This document shows, piece after piece, positions 43,021-54,773 of a stretch of DNA of 64,000 nucleotides; positions within the stretch are counted from its first letter, which is position 1; every line of letters begins with the position of its first letter. A program made the position numbers and the translations under genes. The notes under the pieces are model-generated. The model worked only from the letters and a program-made list of their open reading frames with translations, was not told the DNA's origin and did no database searches. This DNA is from Aurelia coerulea (lineage: Eukaryota > Cnidaria > Scyphozoa > Semaeostomeae > Ulmaridae): NCBI GenBank assembly GCA_039566865.1, contig CM076955.1, positions 10,865,001-10,929,000 on the forward strand, in the 5' to 3' direction.

Positions 43021-43269
43021 CGCCGTTTGCACAAAAATGACATAAACATAGTTTATGTTACATAAACTATGTTTATGTGCACATAAACTATGTTTATGTA
43101 CATAAACTGTGTTTATGTGCACATAAACATAGTTTATGTACATAAACATAGTTTATGTCCAATTTTGTGCACATAAACCTAGTTTATGTACATAAACTAT
43201 GTTTATGTTCACATAAACATAGTTTATGTACATAAACATAGTTTATGTCCATTTTTGTGCAAACGGCGT
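43020..43269. mobile_element. Hyper-palindromic MITE
   Basis: ACGCCGTTTGCACAAAAATG at the left and its inverse at the right frame a core built from the self-complementary word ACATAAAC(A/T)(T/A)AGTTTATGT and GTACATAAAC joins, repeated about ten times in both orientations. AGTG(T/G)ATGGA occurs at both sides of 43020-43331 and may be the target duplication of a slightly larger insert. Confidence 0.7.
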
Positions 43270-43331
43270 CATTTTCATTGTTCTAGAAGGCTTCATAATC
43301 ATAGTCATAATGAGGAACTGAAGAAGTCCTT

Positions 43332-43718
43332 GAAGTGGATGGATGAAGAAGTCCTTGAAGGGATCGGATTCGAGACAAGCTGCTTTCCAAATTTAAAAGG
43401 ACTAAAAGCTCGAAATAACGTTTTGTCTCTGATAAAAAAGAAAAAGAAAAGTTGTGTTGTTGGCAAAATAAATGAAAAAATTGGCAAGCCAAAAAAATTA
43501 TGGGATAGCCTAAAATCACTTGGACTTCCATCCAAGCAAGATAAAGCTTCAAAGATCTGCCTAAAGAAAGATGGACAACACTGTTTCGATGATAAAATTA
43601 ATTCCAACATGTTTAAGAACTTCTTTTCAAATTTGGCTACAGAGCTTGTAAAGAAGCTACCAAATCCGCCCTGTAAATTTGGCATTGAAAGTGTCAAAAA
43701 ATTCTACAAGAACCTTAA
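43332..43718 (+). pseudogene. Host LINE, linker before the RT
   Basis: WMDEEVLEGIGFE, GLKARNNVLSLIKKKKK, VGKINEKIGKPKKLWDSLKS, LGLPSKQDKASKICLKKDGQ, FDDKINSNMFKNFFSNLATE, FGIESVKKFYKNL. It is interrupted at the codons for KNL by a TTAA MITE. Confidence 0.9.
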
Positions 43719-44247
43719 AGGGGCAGTCAGACGTGATGTTGCGCGGGACATTTCCATTGTATTTGCATGAAAAGTGCTTAGGCCTAGCATCGACTCGTCA
43801 ATGGAGATTTTGAATTGGATTATCGCACATTTCAATCCATCTCCATCGACATTGTTCTTGACAATCTCAAGGATTTAATTGACAGATATTGTTCGTCTAT
43901 GTCGATTTCATGTATTTGCAAAGTTATTTTGTTTATCACAAATTCCTGAAAGTCGTAAACAGCGATTTTGCAGAAGCAGCTTTGAAGCTGCGAAGAGATA
44001 ATCTACAAGTCGAAGTGGGCAAGAAACTCGCCAAAGAATCTGGTTTTTGAGTCAGATTTATGATGTTAGGTGAAACCGAAAGGTGAATAGAACCTTCTCA
44101 CACTCTACTGGATTCATTGCTCAATTAATTTCATCAGAATTACAGCGAACAAAGAGGTACAGTAGACATGTTTTGGTATTTAGGCCTATACGAATTGGAT
44201 TGTTACACGCAGAATCTGATACCCGCGTTTCGCGTCTGACTGCCCCT
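43719..44247. mobile_element. 529-bp MITE with TTAA target duplication
   Basis: The ends AGGGGCAGTCAGACG and inverse are flanked by TTAA (43715-43718, 44248-44251). Deleting it restores NLNLEKEKFT in the host LINE frame. TTAA plus an AGGGG tip suggests Kolobok- or piggyBac-type mobilisation. Non-coding. Confidence 0.9.
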
Positions 44248-44251
44248 TTAA

Positions 44252-46170
44252 TCTCGAAAAAGAAAAATTCACACTTCACCATGCAAACCATGATAACGTC
44301 CTCACACTTTTAGAGGGAATCAATCCTTCAAAAGCAGCAGGACCTGATAATCTTGCAGGAAAATTCCTTAAAGATGGTGCCTCAATTTTAGCTACACCGG
44401 TGACGGAACTATATAATCTTTCAATTTCCTTGCCAAGCTTTCACGATGATTGTAAACAAGCCAAAATGAAACCTCTCTTTAAAAAGGGAAGCAAAGATGA
44501 TCCAAAAAATTATCGTCCTATCTCACTCTTGCCGCAGATCTCTAAAGTTATTGAAAAAATTGTCCATGAACAGATACAAGAGTACCTAGATAAAAACAAA
44601 ATTCTTTATCGGTACCAGTCTGGCTTTCGTCCTTTCCACTCAACAAACACATGTTTATCATATCTTGGTGACAAAATCATACAGGGGCTGGAAAATAGTA
44701 TGTCTACGGGCATGATATTGATCGATCTTCAAAAAGCGCTTGACACAAATGACCATGAAACTTTCCTCGAAAAAATGAAGTATCTTGGCTTTGCTGACTC
44801 AGTCATATTCTGGTTCCGATCATACCTAACCAAACAAACTTCCTACGTGAACATAGGCAAAGATTCCTCATCGCCTGGAGAATTATCGTGTGGTGTTTCA
44901 CAAGGCTCTATTCTAGGCCCACTCATCTTTCTCTAATATGTCAATGACATGCCACAGGCAGTGGAATGTGACTTACTCTTGTATGCAGACGACTCCTGTC
45001 TTGTATTTGGAGACAATGACGTCAATGAAATAGAAAAACAGCTGAACAGAAATTGTAATTCTCTTTGTGATTAGTTTGTTGATAATAAACTAAGCATTCA
45101 TTTTGGGGAGGATAAAACAAAATCGATACTTTTTGGTGGAAAAAATAAACGAACCGGCAGTAAAAAACTGGACATCAGAAGAGGTGACATTAAGATCAAA
45201 CAACACACGTCAGTCACATACCTGGGCTGTGTCCTGGACGAGGGCTTGTCTGGTGAGTCAATGGCTACCAGGACCCTTGGTAAAATCTATGACGGGCTCA
45301 GGTTCCTATACAGAAAGCAAAATTTTCTTGACTTTTCCCTTCAAAGATTGCTGGCAAATGCACTAATTCAACCCCACTTTGACTTTGCATGCAGTGCTTG
45401 GCTTCCAATGTTGAATAAACGATTAACCAAAAAGTTCAGACGGCTCAAAATAAATGTATCAGATTCTGTTTGAATCTGAGTAACAGAGCACATATAGGAG
45501 TAGACGAATTTACAAACTGTAAACTGGCTCCCCACTAAAGAAAGGTTTGAGCAATGCACTGCTGCAAAGGTTTTCAAATTTTTGATAATGCAGCCCCATC
45601 ATATATGTCGGAAATGTTCTTACCAGTTGGCCAGAGCCAAGTAACTCGAAGATCTAAAAACAAACTAATTCAACATTTCCGAAAAAGCAACACAGGACAA
45701 AATGGTCTCTCATATTTAGGACCTAAAATATGGAACAGCCTACCCTCAGAACTAAAATCTGCAACAAACATCAACAGTTTCAAACATAAGATCAAAGACC
45801 AATTCTTTAAAATCTCCAAAGTCTTAATGATAGTCCCTACATATATTATCAGAAATCTAAAACAACCAATAACAATGCTTATTCGTCATTAAAATCAAAG
45901 ATTTTATTTCCGATCTAGACAAAATCTATTTTCCATGAAAACGTTTTCTTTCTTTTTCCTTTTGAATAGCACTCCTTGAGGGACCATTATGGAAACAAGG
46001 TCGCATTGACATTGTAATGCTATCCCTGCCATCTTTAACCATGGGGTGTTTTTAAATTAGATTATTAAATTAGATATGCAGTTTTTGCCTGTAAGTATTT
46101 TAGATTTATAGATATTGTAAATAGACTTCTTTTTTTTATAACTAGCTATATTTATTTTTTTGATGGCAAA
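44252..46170 (+). pseudogene. Host LINE, RT and C-terminus with 3' UTR
   Basis: LLEGINPSKAAGPDNLAGKF, AKMKPLFKKGSKDDPKNYRP, SGFRPFHSTNTCLSYL, TGMILIDLQKALDTNDHETF (motif A with D retained), CGVSQGSILGPLIFL, a stop, YVNDM, LLYADDSCLVF (catalytic YADD), a stop at about 45072, DIRRGDIKIKQHTSVTYLGC, IQPHFDFACSAWLPMLN, then in another frame LGPKIWNSLPSELKSATN to 45892. The 3' UTR runs to about 46170 with TTGTAAATAG. Two or three stops inactivate it; the element is otherwise near full length once its three inserts are removed. Confidence 0.9.
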
Positions 46171-46189
46171 ATTTTACATATATACATAC

Positions 46190-46480
46190 ATTCAAACAGC
46201 AAGTAAAATCTCTTTGTAAGAAGACAGGTCAAAAGCTACATACTCTTCCAGAATTTCTCATTTCCTTGATACCGAGCAGCTGAAACGAATTATGAAAGCA
46301 TTTATCTTGTCCCAATTCAACTACTGTCCGCTTGTATGAATGCTCTGTGACAGAACATTTAAACAATAAAATTAACCATATTCACGAACCGGCATCGTCA
46401 ATAACTTACAAAAATATGAGATCAGATTTTGATACAACGTTACTGAGAGACAATTCGGTCCCATTTCACATAAGGAATTT
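46190..46480 (+). pseudogene. L2-like LINE C-terminal fragment, left of an 8-bp-TSD transposon
   Basis: LCKKTGQKLHTL, LKRIMKAFILSQFNYCPL (frame change), LNNKINHIHEPASSITYKNM, FDTTLLRDNSVPFHIRN. The frame continues as LQLLTTEV at 48235 when the transposon is removed. Confidence 0.85.
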
Positions 46481-48226
46481 CCCAGGGGGGTCACTTGAGC
46501 TTTTTATATACGGGGGGGTCCATCCGATAATTATGGGTAAGATTTCATTTTGTAATCTGATATTTTTGGGTACCTGATTTAAAATTATATCTTTTTGATA
46601 CTTATGGGTAGCTGATTTACAAAATATGAATTTTTGATACTTTTGGGTTCAACCAACGCATACCAGATCAAAGACAGTTAGGATTTCTTTCAACATCCGT
46701 AAAAATGAGGTTTTTGCGATCCATCCATACAGAAAAGACACATACAAGAGACATACACTCGGCAACATTTCACCAAAGTCATGATTTCACTTTTTCCCGC
46801 CAATTTCACTGTCTCCCTTTCGTTTCGTCCTCGCAATCTTATCACAGGAAAACCACTATTGGAACTTTTAAATTAATTTGAAAATATTTAGAATTGATTA
46901 AAAATGGTTTATTTCATTGGGACTTATAAAGGAACAATTATCCAGTAAACCAACAAAAGAATTTGTTCAAAAACATTCAACCATGTGAACAAAAATTTTA
47001 AACCAAATAAATTAAATTTCAATTATTTCAATGAAGGCTTTCCTGTGATATTACATGCTATCGAGGCTGATGCACTCGCGACAACGATAATAGCAGACAG
47101 AAATGTAGAAGACAAATACGACTAGAGAAAGAACCAGCTTCTGTCTGCAGCACCAAAGTTGGTGGATTGATGATTCTATGATATTAGAATAGGCTGTAAT
47201 AGATTGCACTGTGAGATCAATGGAATGGCTCTGGGGACTTTGGACTGGAGGACTTTTTGTTGATCTAGGCCTAGCCTTCCCTACTACACTTAACACTTAG
47301 GCATTCCTTCTTAATCTTTGCCTGGTTTCGAGTTTCACCTACCACCCCAAATATGGGAGCAGCACTGGAACACTGGGTGCAGTTGTGATGAATAAAGGGT
47401 GAGTAGCTGGGGGAGGGGGGTGAATTACTGTCAAGATGCAAAGAGAAATCCAAGTTTTGTGTGAGGAACATTAATTTTTTGAGTTTGGCTCCTATAAGCA
47501 GTTAATCAAATTCTGTCACCAAGAATCCTAAGAAGTGAGAAACAAGGTAACAAAACATAGCAAAATAGCAGTATTTGCCAACAAAATTATTCTGTCCCCC
47601 AAAATTGGATATTCCTTTCATAACAACAGTAACTCAGGGGCAATTTTTGCCAAGACCTTGTGTGTGCAAGAAGGGTCCTCTATTGTTTATCTATTGTCTG
47701 TTTTGAATACCTATTGTTTTTCTTGGGTGTGCAAGTGCCACACTGTCCATACAGGTAGCTCAGGTCAGTTTGACTTGTATGTAGTAAGCCATGTTAGTGA
47801 GGAGTGTAACCCATGATGGAGTAGCCATGGGTTACTCCATGGGTTTCCTTGGTTTCTGTCAATTATTAGTTGAATTTTGGAGTCACAAAGTGGGTTTTGT
47901 GACATGATTCTGGTAGTTTATTTAATAGTTTGCCACCTCTTCAGCACCTACTTTGAGTAAATATTTTCCATCAGTTGCTACATAGAAGAATGCATAGTGG
48001 GTCTGCATGCTATTGTGTATCTGTCTCCAAGACCTGCTGTCATGAAATAGATGCTGTTTAAACTAAGCAAGATTTGGTATTTTTGATATTTTTGGGTCTC
48101 ATCAAAAATTTTTAGTTGATATTTTTGGGTCTGTGAAATTTTTTTGGATACTTTTAGGTGAATTTGGGAAATTGCGGATGGACCCCCCCCCCCCCGTATA
48201 TAAAAAGTTCAAGTGACCCCCCTGGG
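46481..48226. mobile_element. 1.75-kb DNA transposon with 8-bp target duplication
   Basis: The inverted ends CCCAGGGGGGTCACTTGA, then CTTTTTATATACGGGGG (46481 and inverse to 48226), are flanked by AGGAATTT on both sides (46473-46480, 48227-48234); removal restores IRNLQL of the LINE. Subterminal words TTTTTGGGT/GATACTT(T/A)TGGGT recur inside both ends in opposite orientation. A 15-base C-run at 48182-48195 marks the right end. An 8-bp duplication fits hAT (or P-type) elements. No transposase is recognised. Confidence 0.85.
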
Positions 48227-48234
48227 AGGAATTT

Positions 48235-48480
48235 ACAATTGCTAACGACTGAAGTGAAACCATAATTTGATTGCTAATGGCAGAAGAGAAACCAGGTTTT
48301 GATGATAAAATAAATACGGACATTTTTAAGGAATTTTTTTCAAATCTTACTTCGAATTTAGTAAATAAACTCAAACGGTCCCTCCCAGAGCATGGAATAA
48401 ATAGGAAAACATGAAATTTTGAAAACATGCCAATTTTTACATCCCCATTAAAGAGGGTACCCTTGGGCTTAACAGAAAGC
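48235..48480 (+). pseudogene. LINE scraps (two families)
   Basis: LQLLTTEV completes the fragment at 46190. From about 48285 another LINE piece reads GFDDKINTDIFKEFFSNLTS, NLVNKLKRSLPEHG, corresponding to FDDKINSNMFKNFFSNLATE at 43585-43650, then decays. Confidence 0.75.
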
Positions 48481-48984
48481 AAACATTTTGAAAATTGGAC
48501 TATCCAATGATGAGAAATGGAATTTTGAAGTTTGTCAAAACTTCAAGTGGTTGTTTACTTTAAAATTTCCGGTGCAATGTAGAGTTTTGAGCCGACTTCA
48601 AAGTGTCATAAATCATCCTAAAAAAGAGCGATTTTCATGATTTTTATACGAAATGGTCATACGTACAAATGTTGTATATTGGGTGCAAGATCATGGGTAG
48701 ATAGACATTTCTTTAATGCTAACTTTTTACGACAAATTTCGTGAAAATTGCTACTTAAAATTGAAAACACAAAATTTAGTTAATTCTACGTGTACGTGTT
48801 AGGTTTTAAAATACTAGAACCCATGTGGAGCATTTCTGCAAAAGGGCCCGTTTCAAATCATTCTTATTTTTCGCAAAAAAAAGTTTGAACACTGCATGTG
48901 ACATAGGTTTTTCTTTCCTGATTTCCTTGAAAAACTGTAATAGTGCCCTGACTCTTTTCTTCAAGGCAAGAGCTCTACATTTGC
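48481..48984. other. No gene recognised
   Basis: AT-rich DNA without an ORF of interest or inverted ends. Confidence 0.4.
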
Positions 48985-49235
48985 AAACTTCAGTTTCAGT
49001 TTCAGTTTTTCATTTTAAAATTCACACAACATACAATTTTCAATACAAAATATATTAAATACAATAATACAGATATAAAACAAACGATACAAGCACCTAA
49101 AATTAAACTAAGGAAGAGAACATATGAAACTGTATGTGGGGAATCCCTTAAAGGAGGAGCTCTCTCAGTAGATAGACTAATCGAGGAGAGAGCACCCCCT
49201 ATTAAAAAATCCATATTTTCAGTAATCAATATGAT
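48985..49235 (-). mobile_element. 3' end of a LINE/SINE with (TGAAAC)n tail
   Basis: On the minus strand a ~220-bp sequence (GGGGGTGCTCTCTCCTCGAT start, TAATTTTAGGTGCTTGTATC) ends in AAAACTGAAACTGAAACTGAAG at 48990-49010. A simple-repeat 3' terminus is usual for SINEs and some LINEs. No coding sequence. Confidence 0.55.
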
Positions 49236-49269
49236 TCCAAAAGATGTGTTATGTGCAAGAGACCCAGAA

Positions 49270-51750
49270 TGACCACAGTTTGACCAATGACCACACGATG
49301 CATTGATTTAATATTGACAAATAAGCGGCACTCGCTTATGAAGACTCAGTCGTTTGAAACAGGATTTAGTGATCACCACCATCTATATACACAATCCTCA
49401 AAACAACTTACAGCAAGGTTCCTCCAAAAAATTGGTTTATCGAAACAACAAAAAATGGTCAGAAGAGCGCTTTGTGTTAGACTTAATGCGAAATCTCCAG
49501 TCTATGCCAACGGTCCGTTACACAAATTTTGAAACAGCTTTTGAAAATGCACTGGAAGCAAATGCTCCCAAGAAAACAAAGTTTACAAGGGGAAATAACA
49601 AACCCCATGTGAACAAGGAATTACGAAAAGCTATAATAAAAAGAACAAACCTGAAAAACATTGCAAATGAAAGTAAGCGAGAAGCTGACATTAGAAATTA
49701 CAAAGACCAGAGGAACCATGTTGTAAATTTGAACAAAAAAACAAAACGAGAGTATTTTAAATCCATTCAATCGAAGACGATAGAAAATGACAAAAAATTG
49801 TGGAAAACTGTGAAACCATTATTTTCAAATACAAATGCTATGAGTGAAAAAATCACCCTGATTGAAGAAGATGAGATACTCTCGAAGGACGCAGAGGTTG
49901 CAGAGTGCTTTAATACATATTTCACTAATATAACAGACAGTCTGGATATAGCTCCTACATTTAGAGAGGTTCATGATGTGGCAGAGGACACTACGATCGA
50001 ACAATTGACAACTATGGCAATTCAAAAATATAATACGCACCCCAGTATTATAGCAATCAAACAGAAATATGGAACCAGTGGCGATAAATTTGAATTTTCT
50101 CATGTAAACCCATGGGAGGTCGAAGAACAACTTGATTCTTTAAATGTAAAGACATCGCACAGTGAAATTATTCCAACATTCTTGCTCAAAGCAACCAAAA
50201 ATGTCATTTGCCCTTTCCTGACAGACTGTATAAACTGTGCCATCCACGAGTCAGCCTTTCCAGATAAACTGAATATATCCTCAATATTCAAAAAGGATGA
50301 GGCAACTCTTAAAGAAAATTATAGGCCCCTAAGTGTTCTTCCTTCAACATCTAAGATTTATGAGAGACTCTTAAAAGATCAAATGATCAAATTTTTTGAC
50401 AACAAATTCTCAAATCTTCTCTCTGCGTTTCGTGAAGGATATAGCACCCAGCACTCTTTAACAAGAGTAATTGAAAAATGGAGGAAGTGTTTGGATTCAT
50501 CTGGAATAGTGGGGACTATATTGATGGATTTGTCAAAAGCGTTTGACTGCTTGCCTCATGATCTTCTAATTGCTAAGCTGGAGGCCTATGGATTCAGTGT
50601 AAATAGCCTGTGCTTGATCTATAGCTATCTAAAAAATAGGATGCAAAGGGTTAAAATTGGATCGGTAAAGAGCTCACAACAAATCGTTAGAGCGGGAATC
50701 CCACAGGGTTCTGTTTTGGGACCAGCATTATTCAATATATTCATCAATGACATCTTTCTCTTAAAATTAGACTCAGACTTGTGCAATTTTGCAGATGATA
50801 CCACACTCTATGCGTGTGGCTGTAGTCTGGACGAAATTGTCCCAAGGCTGGAAAATGACCTTGGCGCACTTATAGAATGGTTTTTTGAAAACGGAATGGT
50901 AGCAAACCCTGGCAAATTTCAAGTGATGTTTCTTGGATTGAAAGAAAAAAATACCTTGCGTCTCAATATCAATGATAACAAAATACTAACTACGAATAAG
51001 GTTAAATTGTTGGACATAGAGATTGACAACGCGTTGACTTTCACTGCCCATATACAAAATTTGTGCTCCAAGGTAAATAGAAAGATAAATGCCTTCTCAA
51101 GGCTAAATACTTATATCTCAAGACCACAGGCCATGTTGATATGTAATGCCGTAATACTGTCCAATTTCAACTATTGCCCGTTGATCTGGCTTTTTTCTAC
51201 GAAAGCTGCTAATAACGAAATAAACCACACACACAAACGTGCACTAAGGATCCTCTTCAAGGACTATGACTCTTCCTTTGATGAGTTACTGGAGAAAAGC
51301 GAAAGCGTGAAAATACATGTTCAAAATCTCCAGAAACTGACGATCGAAATTTACAAAACAATTGAACAACTTGAACCCCTCATATATTTGGGAATTTCAT
51401 GAAGAAAAGGTTGTGAAATACGACCTACGAACAACAAATTTATGTCGATTGCCAAAAACACGAACAACAAAATTTGGAATAGAGTCATTATCCTTTAGAG
51501 GAAGCCTCCTTTGGAACACCCTTAGTGACCAGATAAAAGCACTTCCAAAAGTTGCAGCTTTCAAAAGAGCGACCAAGCACTGGCTTGGCGATAAGTGTAA
51601 TTGCCGGATTTGTAAATAGCCAGAATTGTAAATTTGTATATTTTCTATTAAAAGTTGTTTTTGTAAATAGTTGGTATAAATTAGTGATTATATTACTATT
51701 GTAAATAGACCAACTTTAAATAAAATTATTATCATTATCATTATCATTTA
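49270..51750 (+). pseudogene. L2-like LINE, nearly intact RT ORF with CNCRIC tail
   Basis: Endonuclease end CIDLILTNKRHSLM, FETGFSDHHHL (SDH box) in one frame, then a 682-codon frame 49354-51402: KWSEERFVLDLMRNLQSMPT, KTKREYFKSIQSKTIENDKK, LKENYRPLSVLPSTSKIYER, FREGYSTQHSLTRVIEKWRK, GTILMDLSKAFDCLPHDLLI (motif A), AGIPQGSVLGPALFNIFIND (motif B), LCNFADDTTLYACG (catalytic FADD), SNFNYCPLIWLFSTKAANNE. A last frame change at about 51380 leads to YDLRTTNLCRLPKTRTTKFG, FRGSLLWNTLSDQIKALP, ending KCNCRICK at 51619. The 3' UTR has TTGTAAATAG repeats and ends in (ATTATC)n near 51750. Only about two frame errors; 5'-truncated in the endonuclease. Confidence 0.9.
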
Positions 51751-51939
51751 CAGTGACCCCAAGCCCACGGAGCCCACTCCAGGCAAAAAACCCAAATCCA
51801 CAGCTAACGCCACGGAAGGGTTTGTACCCAGAACAGGCCCCAAAAGCAAGAGCCCGCCAAAGCCACTCCAAAGTCAGCATGCTTTAAGGAATTTTGAGAT
51901 TTACAGCCTTGACTGAAAAATGCAACCAGAATCGTGGAT
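51751..51939. other. Proline/lysine-rich open stretch
   Basis: The plus strand reads SDPKPTEPTPGKKPKSTANA, EGFVPRTGPKSKSPPKPLQS. It is more GC-rich than its surroundings and low in complexity. It may be a scrap of a LINE ORF1 linker; not recognised. Confidence 0.35.
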
Positions 51940-52440
51940 TTAAATACTAATATTTAATATTTTGTTGCGAACAAATGGATTTTCAATTGCCGGCGAAAAC
52001 TTAATTTTGAGGGGCATTGCTTGATGATGATAGGAATGTCATTCCAGGATTTAGCACCTGTGTATCTGACAGATCTTATTCCATATTGCAAAGTATTTTT
52101 ATGATTTAAAAAAATACCATCCATACATGCCTGCCTTGTATCATATTGATGAACAGATGACAACAAAGTAAAATAATCATGAAAATATGAGGGAGAAATT
52201 TTGTTAACACATTCATACACAAAAGAAAGGAGCTTTAAATAAAATAAATCATATAACTTGGGGTAGAAGGAGCAGCAAAATTATTGAAAGTGATAGCTCT
52301 AACAATTTTCTTTTGTAAAAATAAAACTTGGTTCTTTATAATTCAAAAGAGGTATTTTTGATGCAATGATAAAAACAATTGCCGATTTTTGTGAAACAAT
52401 AGCTTAATGCTGTAAAACAATAGACCTTCATTGGAAAACA
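51940..52440 (-). pseudogene. RTE/CR1-like LINE C-terminal fragment
   Basis: The minus strand encodes LQKKIVRAITFNNFAAPSTP, YECVNKISPSYFHDYF, SSVHQYDTRQACMDGIFLNH, YGIRSVRYTGAKSWNDIPII, FRRQLKIHLF. The LQKK.VR.ITF and (H).YDTR...YG..S..Y.GA..WN..P blocks are standard for the C-terminus of these LINEs. Frame changes occur near 52230. Confidence 0.8.
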
Positions 52441-52879
52441 GAATCTGTTGTCTCATTCTTTCTACAAGGTCCAACCAATTGAGATATATTTAATACTTAA
52501 CTAGCTGTTAACGGAGTTAAGTGAGTGCAGCTCAGAAGAGTAGTATAAGATAATTCTAGTTTGTCCACCAACGTTGAGGGAGGGAGGGGGGGGGGGGGGG
52601 GTTTCTCACTACCATTCAATAGCAGTTACTGAAAGTTGGAGTTTCCAAGGGAGGAAGATTCGAGTTTAATAGCAACTCCAAAAATAGGCAACTGTTTGCA
52701 TATTTCAAGACATCTTAGCATGACCCAACTTTATGATACCACTCTCAGTTAAAATGAAACATTTATCTCTGGCACTCCGACTGTAGACGTGCAGCAACAT
52801 TTGTGCCCTGTATCCTGAATATAGATGCATGACTGCATCTAATGTTATGCTCTGAATCATTAATGAAGCCATGAAACTA

Positions 52880-53729
52880 CAATAGACCATTTCGCAATTT
52901 GGAGAAAGAGACTGAGGAGAGCGCGGCCCATTCTGACAGCCTTGGCAACAGGGAAATCTAAGAAATCCCCTCTTCTGCAATGCAAAGTGTACGGTTGGCG
53001 GCTCGCATCTCACTCCAAACTCGAGTTATTTTTGATTTATTTGCAACTTCCAAGAGTTATGCGATGCTTGTTTAGTATGGTAAGTGTTGTCTTTGGATTA
53101 TTTAGCCGTTTTGCCATCTTTTCGCTCATTTGTGAGTGTATTTTTGGCCACTTTATTTCAGGTATTTTCCCTCGACTTTGAAACGGCTCAGTTTATAGGC
53201 CTAGCCGACCTACAACGAAGTTTTGCTTGTTTACTAGATAATCGAACCAATCGAACGCATGTACGGCAATGCAAGGTAATGAAAAGCATTGTTTGGAATC
53301 ATCTAAAGATTCACAATGAAATTGTGTACTGTTTTGATAAATTTAACAAGCAATAACAGGTCAAACCAAGTCAATTGAAGTCGAGGAAGATGATACAAGA
53401 TCAATAGGCCCAACTTAAGCCGCCTCAAACTCGAGGGAAACAACTGAAGTAAAATGGCTCAAAATACATTCGCAAATGAGCGAAAAAATGGCAAAACGGC
53501 TAAATAATCCAAAGAAAACACTTACCATACGAAACAAGTATCGCATAACTCTTCGAAGTTGCAAATAAATCGAAAATAACTCAAGTTTGGAGAGAGATGC
53601 GAACGAGCCGCCAACCGTACACTTTGCACTGCAGAAGAGGGGATTCCCTAGATTTCCCTGTTGCCAAGGCTGTCAGAATGGGCCGCGCTCTCCTCGGTCT
53701 CTTTCTCCAAATTGCAAAGTGGTCTATTG
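52880..53729. mobile_element. 850-bp foldback element with ~280-bp arms
   Basis: Arms 52880-53161 and 53450-53729 are inverted copies starting CAATAGACCA, sharing GGAGAAAGAGACTGAGG, GCGCGGCCCATTCTGACAGC, AAGTGTACGGTTGGCGGCTC. The inner end of each arm carries an intron-like pair (ATGGTAAGTGTTGTC and TTTATTTCAGG). A decayed relative tip is at 10738. Copy B of the surrounding repeat is uninterrupted here. Confidence 0.85.
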
Positions 53730-53754
53730 TTTGATTGGTCAACAGTAGGTGTTA

Positions 53755-54316
53755 CACGTATTTTTTTATAAGAAACGAAGGTTTGGGGCTGGTATAGACT
53801 TGGACTTGCCCAAGTCCAACTTGGGCAAGTCCAGTATAGACTTGCCCTAAGTCTATTTTTTCAAAAAAAAATTTGTGAAAAAGAATTGAAGGAAAAGTGA
53901 AAAGCGAAATGTTTCGTAGTATACTTTCAGATAGACTTATTACAGTTGACGAAATAGACTTGGGGCAAGTCTAGGGCTGGTAGGCAGTGTCTTACATTTT
54001 TGGGCCATTTTGCTACTAAAAAGTTTCTTACGTGTTTCTTTTATTCTTAATACTGGAAGTGTATAGTTAATTTAGCTTTGTCAAGAAGGCTCCTAAATTA
54101 CAAAGCAAGGTCTCAAAACAAGTAAATAACATAATTCGCACTCAAAATAATGTCTAAACAGTTGCTATAACTTTACAGTGTCAAAACATTTTGAGTGCGC
54201 TGGGAAAACTAAAACTGCAAATTACAAAAGTTTCTCAGCTTTTTGAATTCAGGTAGGGTTGTTTCTTAGCTTTTCAAAAATTGAGCCTTATACGCTGCTT
54301 CTTATGAAAAAACGTG
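53755..54316. mobile_element. Mariner-like MITE, copy 3
   Basis: The ends CACGTATTTTTTTATAAG and inverse are flanked by TA (53753-53754, 54317-54318); the interior matches 6637-7023. Copy B of the host repeat has the uninterrupted site (TTATTATTGTCTT). It contains a smaller MITE at 53795-53973. Confidence 0.9.
53795..53973. mobile_element. 179-bp MITE with 9-bp target duplication
   Basis: GGGCTGGTA is present at 53786-53794 and 53974-53982, and occurs once in the undisturbed MITE copy (GTGCTGGTAGG at 6673). The ends are TAGACTTG / CAAGTCTA, with internal palindromes of CTTGCCCAAGTC. A 9-bp duplication suggests a MULE- or Merlin-like source. Confidence 0.8.
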
Positions 54317-54773
54317 TATTGTCTTGGTCCAAGTCTATTCCAAGAAATTTAGAGTAAATGAATATGAATAAAATGATGCCATTGACATGAACTGTTGACA
54401 GTTGATCGGATCGCTGTCTGAAGTTTGTTTCACGCAAATGCCCATGCAAATGGCACTCAAATGCTGCCGGCCAAAATTTAAGCAGGCCAAGCAGCCAAGC
54501 AGCAGCGGTAGTGTGAGTTATTCAATTCTGTCGCAAAGAGTTTTGCATTGACATTTGGCATAGAGTACCAGAGGAAATCAATGTTTCTTGATATGAGTTT
54601 GGACCTCTGTAGAACTGGAGGAGGGTGCAGTAAGGCATTCGGAGCGGGGCAATCCTTGTGTTCCTTTGGTATTCAAAACAAAATATTTGAGCATTGTTAA
54701 ATTTTGAAGCAATTAGAACGACCTGATTGAATTTGAGTGTAGTTATCATCCTTTTAATTGCCAAGGAACGCTG

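Noticed and set aside
42832..43260. YVHI-repeat ORFs on both strands
   Set aside because: Artefacts of the palindromic ACATAAAC core of a MITE.
43020..43269. CRISPR-like array
   Set aside because: The repeated word is self-complementary with no unique spacers, lies between inverted tips, and the DNA is eukaryotic.
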